Of a stretch of 64,000 nucleotides of DNA, positions 11,582 to 22,677 are shown piece after piece; position 1 is the first letter of the stretch; the number at the start of each line of letters is the position of its first letter. A program made the translations under genes and the position numbers. The stretch is from Diphasiastrum complanatum. Its lineage: Eukaryota > Streptophyta > Lycopodiopsida > Lycopodiales > Lycopodiaceae. The stretch lies in contig CM055092.1 of NCBI GenBank assembly GCA_029204225.1, forward strand, positions 100,000,200 through 100,064,199, read 5' to 3'. A model generated the notes under the pieces. That model made no database searches. It was not told the DNA's origin and was given only the letters and a program-made list of their open reading frames with translations.

Positions 11582-11586
11582 CCGAC
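11582..11586. repeat. Target site duplication CCGAC of the middle copy (right)
   Basis: Right-hand member of the CCGAC pair at 1643-1647. Confidence 0.9.
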
Positions 11587-12077
11587 CCTAGTCTCCGGGG
11601 CGCTAGCATGCCAAGGCGAGAGCCATGACAACATTCCAGCAAGGGAGGCTGAGACTTGGTTGGAGCTCGTCCTGAGTCGCAACCCGCACTCCCCTATAGT
11701 ATTGGTGTGATTCGGCACCTCCCCTCATAACAAGCACTCTACCTAAGCTGGTAAAGCACGTTTTTCTCTCTCTAGGATTTTCTCTTTCTAGAAAGTCATT
11801 TTCTCTCTCTAGATTTTATTGATCCCCAGGCTTCCTTTAATCATGCCTAGATCGTGTGAGGTGATTGCACATCGATCTGAGCTCTCTGGACTCCGCTAGA
11901 ACCGATCAAAGATTTTCAGCCATAGGAACTTGGCGCCGGCTGGATTCTGGTCACAGTGGCGCCGGGAGCAGCGCCGGCGCCGTTGGCGCCGGGAGCAGCA
12001 GGGGCGCTGCTGGCGCCGGGGACATAGCTGGCGCCAATGGCGCCGGAAGTAAAGCTTGTAAAGGTAGCTTTACAACA
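11587..12077 (-). repeat. Outer copy 5' LTR, right part
   Basis: 491 bp that complete the LTR broken at 1647. The two pieces together give 1244 bp. It ends TTTACAACA; the flank at 12078 reads ATATG, which should be the outer copy's TSD if its far end could be seen. Confidence 0.88.
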
Positions 12078-13790
12078 ATATGTTCTACAAAAGAAATCAC
12101 AATCGCAAAATTAGAATTGGATAAAGATAAGGTGTTATTGATGAAAACTTATTCATGAATAATATGTCACAAAAATTTTAATAAGTAGAATTGCCTAGCT
12201 CAAGTAAAAACAAAACAAATCAAAATGCAACATATGAGCTTTGACCATATTTCATAGTATTTGCTAATGAGACAATGAAGTTCAACTTGCTGGTAAGAGA
12301 TGGATGAATGATAAAGATCATTGAAAAGAAATCATTTACTCGTATGAAGTACATGACAATTACGCAGCCACTAGCAATTATATCCAGACAGTCGTTACAT
12401 AGCCACTAAGAGTAATATATAGACAATAATCCTATTTTGATGGAATAATTGTTTGAATTGTAGATATTATATTTCAGTCATACGATTCACTATGCACCTA
12501 CCTACACTTAGGGATATATTCATTTGTCAAGTTGAATATTCATGCTTATTCATGTTAAAAGTTTTAAGATGACACCTGATTTGATGAAAATTTTGGTTGA
12601 ACTCAAGACTAGAAAACTGAGTTTCATGCATATGCCTCCAATAGTATGTGTACGCTTTATCTAATCATGTTCAAGTTTCAAGCTAAGCAACCCATATACA
12701 AGAAGAGATAGAAAACTATCGATCAGTGATGGAAGATTAACAATAATAGAATGTAAATTTCAAAGAGCAACTAACTGACCATACTAAAACATCTAAGTTG
12801 AATGTAACTGAAAATATTGAAATATTCCAAATTGAATGACAATCAACATTATGAACTAAGCAACTAGTCTTCAAATCAGTGGCCAAGAAAAATCAGGCCT
12901 ATTTATACTATGAGATGTTAGAGAATGAGCCAAAGGTATGTAGATCGTATATGACTGTTTGACTCAAAAATGCCTATGATAATTGCCAAGTACTTCATGA
13001 AAGACCCAAGGTCCCGAAGTAAGTATATTAAACTTTCACCAATAAAAACTTTCAGAGCAGGTCCATGGTCCATATTAATGTTTCTGTGCATGATATAGGC
13101 CTGTAACTACATAGCATCGAAGCACAAGTAAAATGGCTCTAAAGAGTTTCTAAATAGCTGCAATGCACAACCACATAGTCTAAGGCTATAATCTACATCA
13201 CACAAAAGTTGTAGTTATATGTTGACCTAGCTACTGGACCATGACAGATGTGGGTGGATGATTTATACAAAAGGAAATATATTTTTGGAGTTGTCAGAAT
13301 TCAGCTCGGGTAAAGACGAGCAGAGTAATTTGTGGGTAATGTAAAAGCTTGCTTCTTTTTGTTTCTTGAAAATAAATGAAGATTGATTATCAGATGTTTT
13401 AAATGAGATTCATGAAACATTTTATACCAATAGATAAGTGAGAGTTATAAAGAAAACGAGATCAAAGGACAGCTTATTTGAAAAATATGCAATTTCATGA
13501 TAATAGAAAAACTATACGTGATGCGTCAGAGGAGAAATCGGTGTGCCAAAAAACTTGCATACTTGCCTTTCAACACCCTAAACAAAGTGCTTGCAATATT
13601 AGGGACTTGTGAGATCTATGCATTCCTCAATGACATAAATTCATGTAGGAAATGAGTAGACTTAGGCAGCTCTCTCGAAAATAATATGTTTTCACAATAT
13701 TTAAATCTCAAAATTTGGACATCATTACAACAACAAACTCAATCGTGATTCCAAATAGACTAATAAAGATTTTTTTTTGAAAAGGTTGCA
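12078..13790. other. AT-rich spacer, no gene seen
   Basis: No open frame above 60 codons with coding character on either strand, no LTR edge and no tandem repeat. It looks like ordinary decayed intergenic DNA. Confidence 0.6.
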
Positions 13791-13852
13791 ACCATGCTTA
13801 TCAAATTTAAGCATTCCAGAAAAAAAAACCAAGTCCACATGCAAGCAACAAC

Positions 13853-13937
13853 AAGACAAGCAGGCTTATCTCTGATAGGACAAGCAGGCTTATCTCTAGT
13901 TCATGGGCAGTGTGATTCTGCTAGGCATCACACTGCC
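13853..13937. repeat. Short direct repeat plus 11-bp inverted repeat
   Basis: ACAAGCAGGCTTATCTCT occurs twice about 24 bp apart (near 13855 and 13879). It is followed by GGCAGTGTGAT (13906-13916) and its perfect inverse ATCACACTGCC (13927-13937) around a 10-nt loop. Confidence 0.75.
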
Positions 13938-14099
13938 AAAAAACATAGAAGAAAGTGGGCACATGAGTCAGAGATTGCAACACGAGCTAGATTCTGCCTT
14001 GCCCTGTCCTGGGCACTACTTGTGCTATCTTTAGCCAGGTGTTACATTTTTTGCATATCCGCAAAAAAATCAGCTGCGTCTTGCACCCGTAGGTTTTTC

Positions 14100-14771
14100 A
14101 TGCCAACACTAATTGGTGATCGAGGTTGAAAACCATACATAAGCTTGAAAGGGCTGAATCCAGTCACTGAATGTTTTGCACTGTTATATGCAAATTTCAC
14201 CAGTGGAAGGTACTATTTTCAATCGGACTGTCGATGGCCCACATATGCTCAAAGCATATCCTCAATCGTCTGATTGGTCCTTTCCTTTTGACCGTCTGGT
14301 TTCGATGATCTGCAAAACTCATACTTAAAGTTGTTTCCAACTTTTCAAATACTGCTTGCCAAAAATTCCCAATGAATTTTGGGTCACGATCACTAACAAT
14401 ATTGCAAGACAGCCCGTATAGTCGAAAAAGCTTCTCAGCAAACAGTTGAGCTAGTTCTGAAGCTTTAACAAGTAGTTTTCGTTGGGATAGAACTTCGTAA
14501 GTCTGTCAACAATGACCCAAACCGAATCGTGGCCCTTCCCTGTACATGGAAGCCCGACCACAAAATCCATAGATATGCTTTTCCACTTTCCGGTAGGAAT
14601 ATCTAAAGGATGTAATAGGCCACTAGCTTTTAGCCTCTCTGCTTTATTTAACTGGCAGTTAGTGTATTTAAGTACATAGACCTCTACCTGACTTTTCATC
14701 TTAGGCCACCAAAATTGCCTTCGAACTAAGTCAAGTGTTCTTTGTATCTGTGTTGACCTCAAGAACCTTAA
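14100..14771 (-). pseudogene. Ty3-type integrase fragment
   Basis: The minus frame 14451-14762 carries the C-x2-C half of an integrase zinc-binding domain (KYTNCQLNKAE, with C changed at the first position), then a core beginning DFVVGLPCTGKGHDSVWVIVDRLTK. The latter is typical of chromovirus integrases. A second frame below 14450 continues with a SDRDPKF-like motif, so the gene has a frameshift. Its 5' portion is cut off at about 14771, where an unrelated plus-strand Ty3 RT starts. A dead fragment. Confidence 0.8.
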
Positions 14772-17208
14772 TGCAGTTATGAAGAAAGACCATTTTCCCT
14801 TGCCCCTAATGACCCAAATATTAGAGGAAATGGCAGGAGCTGAAGCTTTCAGCTTCTTGGATGGGTTCAGCAGCTATTTCCTTGTTCAAATAGCCCCTAA
14901 AGATAAACATAAAACAGCTTTTGCCAGAGAGAGCGGCGTTTACGCTTATAACGTTATGCCTTTTGGCTTATGTGACGCCCCCTCAACATTCCAACGGGTC
15001 ATGCAACTGGCCTTTCAAGATCTATTACATCGGGTCGTGGAGATTTATCTCGACGATCTAGGTGTACATTCTTCCGCTGCTACGCACCTAGACGCCTTGG
15101 AGAAAATCTTCATTCATTGTCGTAGGTTCGACATCTCACTAAACCCTGATAAATGCCAAATATGGGTCACCCACGGGATTGTACTCGGGCATATAATATC
15201 AAAGGACGGTATTTCTACCGACCCGTCAAAAACCAAGGTTATCGTGGACATGCCCCTACCTGCAACAGTGAAGGAAGTATATGTCTTCCTCGGTTATACC
15301 AACTACTATCGCATCTTTATAATCGACTATGCCGGCAAGGCACATCTCGTTTATTTAGTTGTGGTAGATCCTCGCTGGACCGAAGAACAAATTAAGGCCT
15401 TTGAGGAGTTGAAGACAGCACTCACAATGGCTCCCATACTCCGCTCGCCAGATTACACGAAAGAATTCCATGTGCATACTGACGCAAGTAAGTATGCCAT
15501 TTAGGGTCTTCTTGCACAACCGAGCGAGTATGGCAAGGACTTTCCCATACATTTCTTAAGCAGGCAATTGGTGTTTGCTGAAGTAAACTATACCACTACC
15601 GAGAGAGAAGCATTGGCAATGGTCTATGCGGTACAACAACTACGACATTATTTATTAGGCCAAACCTTTGCTTTCTAAACAGACCATCAAACACTCCTAT
15701 ATATCGTTAATAAGTCCTATAAGACGGGACGAATAGCTCGATGGCTACTAATTTTGGAGGAATTTAATTTCCGTATAGTCGTTCGGAAAGGGTCCCAACA
15801 TTTCATGGCGGATCACCTTTCCAGACTACCAAGTGCTGAAAAAGCAACTGCACCGGTCAACGATGATCTTCCTTATGCATGCCTTTTTTAGATCGATGCC
15901 ACACCCCTATGGGCTGAGGAGATCACTCAGTTCCTCACAACAGGCCGACTAAAAGAAAGCCTGAGTACAACAGAAATTTTTTTTTAATAAAAGTAGCACC
16001 CTTTCAGTTAATTGTGGGACAACTTTACAAATGGGGCGTTGACGGCATTATTCAACGATGTGCTTATGAATCTGAGATACGACCAATAATATCTCAGGCT
16101 CATGAGGGCATTGGAGGTGGCCACTTTTCTGCTGAAGCCACAGCGAAGATTATCCTTCGAGCAGGATTGTGGTGGCCATCTTTGTTTAAAGACACGTTTG
16201 TTTTCATTAAAGCATGTGATGTCTGTCAAAGAGCAAAGAAAAATACCAAAGCAGACTTCACACCATTGACTCCCATTATAGAAGGTGAAGCATTTCATAA
16301 GTGGGGGATTGACTTTGTTGGACCCATCAGTCCAGCAACAAAACATACCCAAGCTCGATACATCCTCATAGCCACAGATTACGCCACTAAGTGGGTAGAG
16401 GCCTGAGCAACGAAGGATGCCAACGCAAAAATAGTTGCACGTTTTCTTTACAAAAACATTATTATCCATTTCGGCTATCCCATTGAGCTTGTTAGTGATC
16501 GCGGCATGCATTTTTTAAATGCTGTCATTGATAATCTCCTACGCCATTACCTTGTCGTTCACAGAAAAAGTACACCATACTATCCTAGGTGTAATGGCCA
16601 GGCTGAATCAACTAACAAAACGATCTGTAAAATTCTAACCAAGATAGTTGAAACCAGTCGTTCTGATTGGGAAACAAAACTTTTCTCAGCTATCTGGGCT
16701 TACCGCACCACCCCAAAGAAAGCCACTGGGTGAGTAACCCTTTCCACTTAGTATATGGTCAAGAAGCAATAATGCCCGTAGAATTCTTAGTACCTTTGCT
16801 AAGAGTTACGGAGGCTTTTTCAACTGATCTCTATGAAAACGCTTCAATCGAACAACAAGCTATTTACGTTAGCCTAGTTATGCGAGACAAGACTAATATC
16901 TTATCACGCAGAACCAGTTAACAAACGACGCCAAAAAGCTTGGCATGATCGTCACCTGCGCAATGAAGATCTACATTTAGGTGACCGGGTACTTCTTTAT
17001 ACATCAAAGAAGCACCCCGGCAAGTTGAAGTTTAGAAGTCAAGGGCCATACGTTATTAACAAAATATTTCCTAATGGTGCAGTCCAGTTACAAACACTTG
17101 ACGGGACACTCCTAGACACTGTCGTAAACGGTGGTCGTCTACGGCGGTACTATAAAGAGTTGTTCTTTGTTGACCCAATTTAGGATCTTTTCCCTTAAGA
17201 AAAAAAAA
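14772..17208 (+). pseudogene. Ty3 pol remnant: RT, RNase H, integrase (Tat/Athila-like)
   Basis: RT begins abruptly (KKDHFPLPLM) and keeps motif A FLDGFSSY, MPFGLCDAPSTFQ and the YLDD box. RNase H follows in frame with HTDASKYAI, TEREALAMVYA and TDHQTL, but in-frame stops lie at 15502, 15676 and 15889. After a frameshift near 15970 the integrase shows an HHCC finger (AHEG, GGHF, CDVCQ) and the DDE set: GIDFVGP, SDRG, NGQAESTNK. Stops at 16404 and 16731 and a further shift break it. The integrase style suggests the Tat/Athila branch (inference). Gag and protease are missing. Expressed activity is not possible as it stands. Confidence 0.88.
16441..17208 (+). repeat. Integrase 3' tandem duplication, unit 1
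   Basis: From the ACATTATTA...CCCATTGAGCTTGTTAG segment of the integrase core through the C-terminal domain, the stop at the end of ...VDPI and an A-rich tail. Repeated at 17209-17976. Confidence 0.85.
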
Positions 17209-17976
17209 ATGTTACGAAAACATTATTACCCATTTTGGCTGTCCCATTGAGCTTGTTAGTGATCGCGGCACGCATTTTTTAAATGCTGTCGTTGATAATC
17301 TCCTACGCCATTACCTTGTCGTTCACAGAAAAAGTACACCGTACTATCCTAGGTGTAATGGCCAGGCTGAATCAACTAACAAGACGACCTGTAAAATTCT
17401 AACCAAGATAGTTGAAACCAGTCGCTCTGATTGGGAAACAAAACTTTTCTCAGCTATCTGGGCTTACCGCACCACCCCAAAGAAAGCCACTGGGTGGGTA
17501 ACCCCTTTTCCCTATACGGTCAAGAAGCGGTAATGCCCGTAGAATTCTTAGTACCTTCGCTAAGAGTTACGGAGGCTTTTTCAACAGATCTCTGTGAAAA
17601 AGCTTCAATCAAACAACAAGTCAAAACCAAGCTATTTACGTTAGCCCAGTTATGCGAGACAAGACTAATATCTTACCACGCACAACTAGTTAACAAACGA
17701 CGCCAAAAAGCTTGGCATGACCGTCACCTGCGCAATAAAGATCTAGATTTAGGTGACCAGGTACTTCTTTGTACATCAAAGAAGCACCCCGGCAAGTTGA
17801 AGTTCAGAAGTGAAGGGCCATACGTTATTAACAAAATATTTCCTAATGGTGCAGTCCAGTTACAAACACTTGATGGGACACTCCTAGACAGTGTCGTAAT
17901 TAGTGGTCGTCTACGGCGGTACTACGAAGAGTTGTTCTTTGTTGACCCAATTTAGGATCTTTTCTCTTAAAAAGAA
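17209..17976 (+). pseudogene. Integrase 3' tandem duplication, unit 2
   Basis: A second copy of the integrase core and C-terminal chromatin-side domain, about 768 bp. It retains SDRGTHF and NGQAESTNK and then, after a frameshift, a long open frame (17431-17955, 174 aa) ending in FVDPI. The copies differ at a few percent of sites. Unit 1 has TGA where unit 2 has TGG (16731 versus about 17496), so unit 2 keeps the older state there. Confidence 0.85.
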
Positions 17977-18327
17977 AAAAGAGTTTTTAATATTATTTTA
18001 TTCCTTTCCTTGTACATCTCGCCTATTGTTCACCTCGTTCCTTATTTATACTTCATATCATTACTTATGTACATTCTATGCATTTTTTTTTTTTCTGTTC
18101 ATACTCATGGTCATGGGTATTCTAGATCGACAACTGATAGGCTACACCTTAGGAAATCATTCTCACACTTCAGCCACCTCATCTCTGTCTCACTAGTATC
18201 TCAGGGTAACCAACATTCCTGGAGATACACCTCTTTTATAAGAACTTCTACTCTGAGCTACAGTCCTATTTTCCTTGGAGTTCTTCACTTGCATCAAACA
18301 GATCCATTTATGCATCATGAGATTTTT
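17977..18327 (+). other. 3' region after pol, AT-rich
   Basis: A T-rich stretch beginning after an A/G-rich run (AAAAAGAAAAAAGAG at about 17968) that could be a polypurine tract. No LTR edge is certain and no gene is seen. Confidence 0.45.
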
Positions 18328-19150
18328 TTCAAATCTCAACCGAAGTGCCTCTGTCAGATCTTGACCGAAGCAGTTCTGTCGAATCTCGACCGAAGCAGTT
18401 CCTTCAGATCTCGACCGAAGCCTTCCTTCAGATCTCGACCGAAGCGGTTCTGTCGAATCTCGACCGAAGCAATTCTTTCAGATCTCAACCGAAGCCTTCC
18501 TTCAGATCTCGACCAAAGCAGTTCTATCAAATCTCAACCAAAGAAGTTCCTTCAGATCTCGACCGGAGCCTTCCTTTAGATCTTGACCGAACCGGTTCTG
18601 TCAAATCTCGACCGAAGCAGTACCTTCAAATCTCGATCGGAGTCTTCCTTCAGATCTCGATCGAAACGGTTCTGTCAAATCTCGACCAGAGCCTTCCTTT
18701 AGATCTTGACCGAAGCAGTTCTGTCGAATCTCGACCGAAGCACCGGAGCCTTCCTTCAAATCTCGACCGAAGCTGTTCTGTCAAATCTCGACCAAAGCAG
18801 TTCCTTCAGATCTCGACTGGAGCCTTCCTTCAAATCTCAACCGAAGAGGTTCTGTCAAATCTCGACCAAAGCAGTTCCTTCAGATCTCGATCGGAGCCTT
18901 CTTTCAGATCTCGACTGAACCGGTTCTGTCAAATCTTGACCGAGCAGTTCCTTCAGATCTCGACCAAAGCCTTCCTTCAGATCTCGACCGAAGTGGTTCT
19001 ATAGATCTCGACCGAAGCGGTTCCTTCAGATCTCGACCGAAGCCTTCCTTCGAATCTCGACCGGAGCAGTTCTCTGAGATCTCAACCGGAGTTTCCTATT
19101 AAATCTCAACCAGAGCAGTCATTTCGAATTTCGACCGGAGGACATACATT
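18328..19150. repeat. 24-25 bp minisatellite with AGATCT-type core
   Basis: About 33 imperfect units with consensus close to TTCAGATCTCGACCGAAGCN(4). Many units contain the palindrome AGATCT. Because many units are 24 bp (a multiple of three), long open frames rich in Ser, Asp, Leu and Arg run through all phases; they are by-products. The array lies 3' of Ty3 pol, where Tat/Ogre-type elements are known to carry tandem repeats. Confidence 0.92.
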
Positions 19151-19779
19151 CGAATTTTATGAACCGGCATGTTCCATCTCCCTTGCAACCAGACGACGGC
19201 AGCAATAAATGCCCTCTCACCAAAGTCATTCGCACCTCAGCGAAGTGCGAAGATAAAGCATTTTCTGGCGAAGATCTGCGGCGATCTTCTTGCTCTTGAC
19301 ATCGATCATGGCGCTCAACTGTTCAATCCGTCCGTCATCATCTTCACACCATCTCACCATCGTTATCACTCCCTTATGAGTGCCATCACCAAAACCTTTA
19401 ACATAAACGTCATCAGCAGAATACCTTATATCTCAAGTTTCGCATGCTGACGGGTAGTGTCACACAAGCACTTATCACGCTCCTGTCACACTATTGAACA
19501 TCCTACAATCACAATCACAAACCATACACCTTCAACATGTTTCATCCTTGAAAGATACACATCCATAACATTAAAACCATTGTCAAAAACCTCCACTTCC
19601 TCCTATTCCACTCACCATCTTCTTAACTCAACCTCACTCTGTTCACCCATCTTTACTTTATCACCCACACCGCTCTACCCAACACAGCCATCTTCCACAT
19701 AACTCCCTTTCCAAACTCGTTCATACATACCTCTCCCCACACTTTTTGAACCATTTTGCACCGCCACTTCCCATCTCAA
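19151..19779 (+). other. C/T/A-rich spacer between minisatellites
   Basis: Low-G, pyrimidine-rich sequence with short open frames but no coding character. It may be the transcribed leader upstream of the accessory coding region at 20060. Confidence 0.4.
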
Positions 19780-20035
19780 TCGGAGCCCCCTCCTTCAACA
19801 CTCGATCGAAGTCCTCCTTTCACATCTCACTCGAAGCCACTCCATCAGATCTCAACCGGAGCCCAACCCTTCAGATCTCAATCAAAGCCACTCCATCAGA
19901 TCTCAACCGGAGCCCAACCCTTCACATCTCAACCGAAGCCACTCCATCAGATCTCAACCGGAGCCCAACCCTTCACATCTCAACCGACGCCCTTTACACT
20001 GTCTCAGCTCTCAACCGAAGCAGTTTTTTTCAGAA
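19780..20035. repeat. Second minisatellite block, about 50-bp higher-order unit
   Basis: Variants of the same unit (CATCAGATCTCAACCGGAGC and CCTTCACATCTCAACCGAAG) alternate to give a unit of about 50 bp, roughly four times. It ends 25 bp before the ATG at 20060. Confidence 0.85.
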
Positions 20036-20059
20036 CCCTCCTTCTTCCATTTTCCAACC

Positions 20060-20842
20060 ATGTCGTCCAACCCCAGTTCAAGTTCAGATGATCCCGAAGC
20101 AAGCAAGCTCGACATCCAACTGTGCAAGCTTGACCTTACAAAGATGCAGACCTGGTACCAGCAGGCGGAGTCCTTCTTCAAGGAAATCGAATTTCAGATC
20201 CCTGTCTTGACAGGTTATCAAAGCCCCTATCTGGTACACATGGCATATGCCAATTATCATACCACGGCAAGATCATGTCAGATCATAGTTCCCCCTATCA
20301 AGAATTATGTCTATAACGTATCCTTTGTGGTAGCTGACTTGCAACCTTATGGTTTCCCACGAGGGCCAAATACTGTCACACAGACACTCCAGAAGATAGA
20401 GAAAACGGCATATTTCAAATATATTGATCCCTCTGTGACCAAGTGGAAGAACAAGGATGGGTACAGGCTGGAAGCAATCAACGACAAGCAACTTCAAACA
20501 GCATGTGCATATCTCACCAGATGCACACAAAAGCCTCGAATGAAAGTGCTGAGAGTACCCATGTCCCTGTTTCACATGATGGCAGATTCACGACTGCATG
20601 CCCAGAACCTCTATGATTGGGCACAGTTTGCTTCGAATTGTCTTCATGAGTGCATTAAGCACAAGCAGCCTATCACGATATTAGGATATCTGATGACAGA
20701 TATCACTCTGCATCAAGTACAAAACAGGCCAAAGCTCCAACAACAACTGTAGCTTGTGGACAAGGCATGGGATATTCCCATTGAACACAAGAAGCCCAAG
20801 CATGCAAGGACAACTTCACCATCGGGGTCCCAGGCCAAATGA
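20060..20842 (+). pseudogene. Accessory ORF, N-terminal part (unknown family)
   Basis: ATG in good context (ACCATGT) opens a 230-codon frame ended by TAG at 20750. The same frame then stays open to TGA at 20840 with similar composition (LVDKAWDIPIEHKKPKHAR). The product starts with a Ser-rich acidic leader, then a compact domain of about 200 residues rich in aromatics and Gln, with no zinc knuckle, protease or RT motif. I do not recognise it. It could be a retroelement accessory protein, since it follows Ty3 pol and a minisatellite, or a remnant of a host gene. Confidence 0.6.
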
Positions 20843-21452
20843 GTCAACACCAGTATCCTCTCTCTAGTACACAAGCCAAGAAGCCCACCCCAGAATCCAC
20901 AAATAGCTGCAACCTCCGAAGCTCAATATGCAGATACCTCCAGGGCTCAGTTGCCAGATACACGGCAACAACGAAGACAAGAGAAGCTTCAAGCTGGGAG
21001 GACATCACCGGTGGGATCAATTTCACATGGTTCCATGTCATATGGTGGCAGCTCATCCACAGCATCACAACAACAATCGTCACCCTCACATGTCATCGAC
21101 TGGAGTGATGGAGCAACTACATCCACACTGGCACCTGACACGACAGTACCTCAAGTCCAAGTCAGCCAGATGAAGCCATCACCCCACCCACACTGATTAC
21201 AATGCCAACGCCACCAACATCACCACTGGCACAAGTTTTGGGGATATCCAGTCTCCAAGACACGGGAGCAGCCCAACAGTCACAAGATCAACAATCACAG
21301 GCCCAACAAGTCCACATATTGGACACATCTCAATATTTTGATGATGCAAACTTGATGGAGATAAGCGACGACGAACCAAAAAAGAGAAAACAGCCAAGAA
21401 GAAGTCAGACACCTCCACCTCCACCTCCACCTCCATCTTTAGTTCTAACACC
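20843..21452 (+). pseudogene. Accessory ORF, low-complexity linker
   Basis: Frames at 20951-21196 and 21202-21471 share the composition of a disordered linker: SHGSMSYGGSSSTASQQQ, then Gln-rich runs, an acidic patch (LMEISDDE), a basic NLS-like stretch KKRKQPRRSQ and eight prolines. The frame changes at least twice between 20842 and 21453, so the coding region is broken here or contains introns I cannot place. The NLS suggests a nuclear protein (inference). Confidence 0.45.
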
Positions 21453-22677
21453 ATGCTATTTTTTGGTTTAGCCTCACCATCCCACACCCTCGATCAGTAC
21501 CCAACCCTCTCTAACCCTGAAAAGCTCACTGAAACAAACAAACGCTCAATGATTGGCCTATCCAAAATGAGCTACCACATGCATTGGTTGGTGAGCAAAC
21601 ATCAAGTTCTAGAGAGCAAGGTCCAACATCAAGACCAAGAGATTGCGCGATATCAAAGGATGGCCAAAGAAAAAGAAAAAGAGGCAGTAGAAAGCAGATC
21701 TGTGATGGTCGGGCAGAAATCCACCTTGGAAGAGGTCCAACAGCAACTGAAGCACCAGATGGTCCAAATCGACCAAGTACAAGATGGATCGTCGGTTGTA
21801 ATGATAGTCAATGCTCCTCCAGTCAAACCCGAGGACATTCAAATCCAGGCCCCACAGGCCTCAGCCATCTGGATGGAGAAATACATAAGGTTGATCCAAG
21901 AGCGAGAGGCTGATAAAAAGAATTTTGAAAACATTGTGGCAAAAGAAGAGAAGATCATCCTGGAGTCCCAGAAGCAGCTGGAAGAAACAACGAAGGCCCT
22001 GCAGCAAGTCTTGGACAAGGTGAACCAATTATGGGACACAGCGTGCAAGGCCCAAGCAGGTGCTCACGTAACAAAGCCACGGGACGATGATGAGAATGAT
22101 GGAGCAGGGAATCAGGACGGGCAAATCCACCCATCAGACGGTAGCTCAGGATCGGGTGGCCAGAGAGCCGGTGCTGCTTCTATGAGCTTTTCCCGACCCC
22201 CTCCCACCTTTAACCCTTCCTCCTACTCCGTATTTAATTTCTCTGAAACATTCATTCCAACTTACCCAATTCTTCCATCTCCTCTTTCTTCATCACTTCC
22301 TAGTCAAATAATGGGCTCATCAAAAGGTCCAACTGACACCCACAAAGCCCGACGGGACGAGTTCCTCCAACAACTCCACTCCCCCGGTGCTGCGTATAAC
22401 TTATTATTTCCGCCTCCTCCTAAACCGTTCACCCCTGCACCCGTCTCCCCAGATCACTCCATCCCTGACCTCCCGAAAACTAAGACAGACATTGGAGCCG
22501 ATGATGACTTCATGGTTGACCAACCGGAGACAAGAAGATTCTCGACCAGGCTAGACACTGGTGCAGATGAGCCGTCGACAAGTGAGCGAGCAAAAGAGAA
22601 AGACACGGGCACCAAGGCCCTTGATGATTATTTGGCAAAGCCACCCCAGCCGCGTAGGACAACTTCCCCTACCCAGC
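21453..22677 (+). pseudogene. Accessory ORF, coiled-coil part, truncated by a solo LTR
   Basis: An open frame of about 408 codons up to the LTR edge. Residues 45-120 and 145-205 are Glu/Lys/Gln-rich heptad-like segments (for example QKQLEETTKALQQVLDK), likely coiled coils. A Ser/Pro-rich region and an acidic/Thr region follow. The TAA ending the open frame at 22683-22685 lies inside the inserted LTR. Crossing from 22677 to 23867 (removing the LTR and one TSD copy) keeps the frame open for about 60 more codons. Homology unknown. Confidence 0.6.
22673..22677. repeat. Target site duplication CCAGC (left of solo LTR)
   Basis: CCAGC is repeated at 23862-23866 on the other side of the LTR. Confidence 0.92.

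Noticed and set aside
11369..11710. Gly/Ala-rich frame (GAGSGAGAVGA) repeated at 2681, 5024, 8614, 11865 and 22669
   Set aside because: It is a translation of the GGCGCC-rich U3 of the LTR, not a structural protein gene.
18345..19004. 219-codon frame with repeated DLDRSSSVESRP motif
   Set aside because: Generated by the 24-bp minisatellite; several phases stay open equally.
18328..20035. Regularly spaced repeats as a CRISPR-like array
   Set aside because: Units are contiguous and imperfect without unique spacers, in a eukaryotic genome: a minisatellite.
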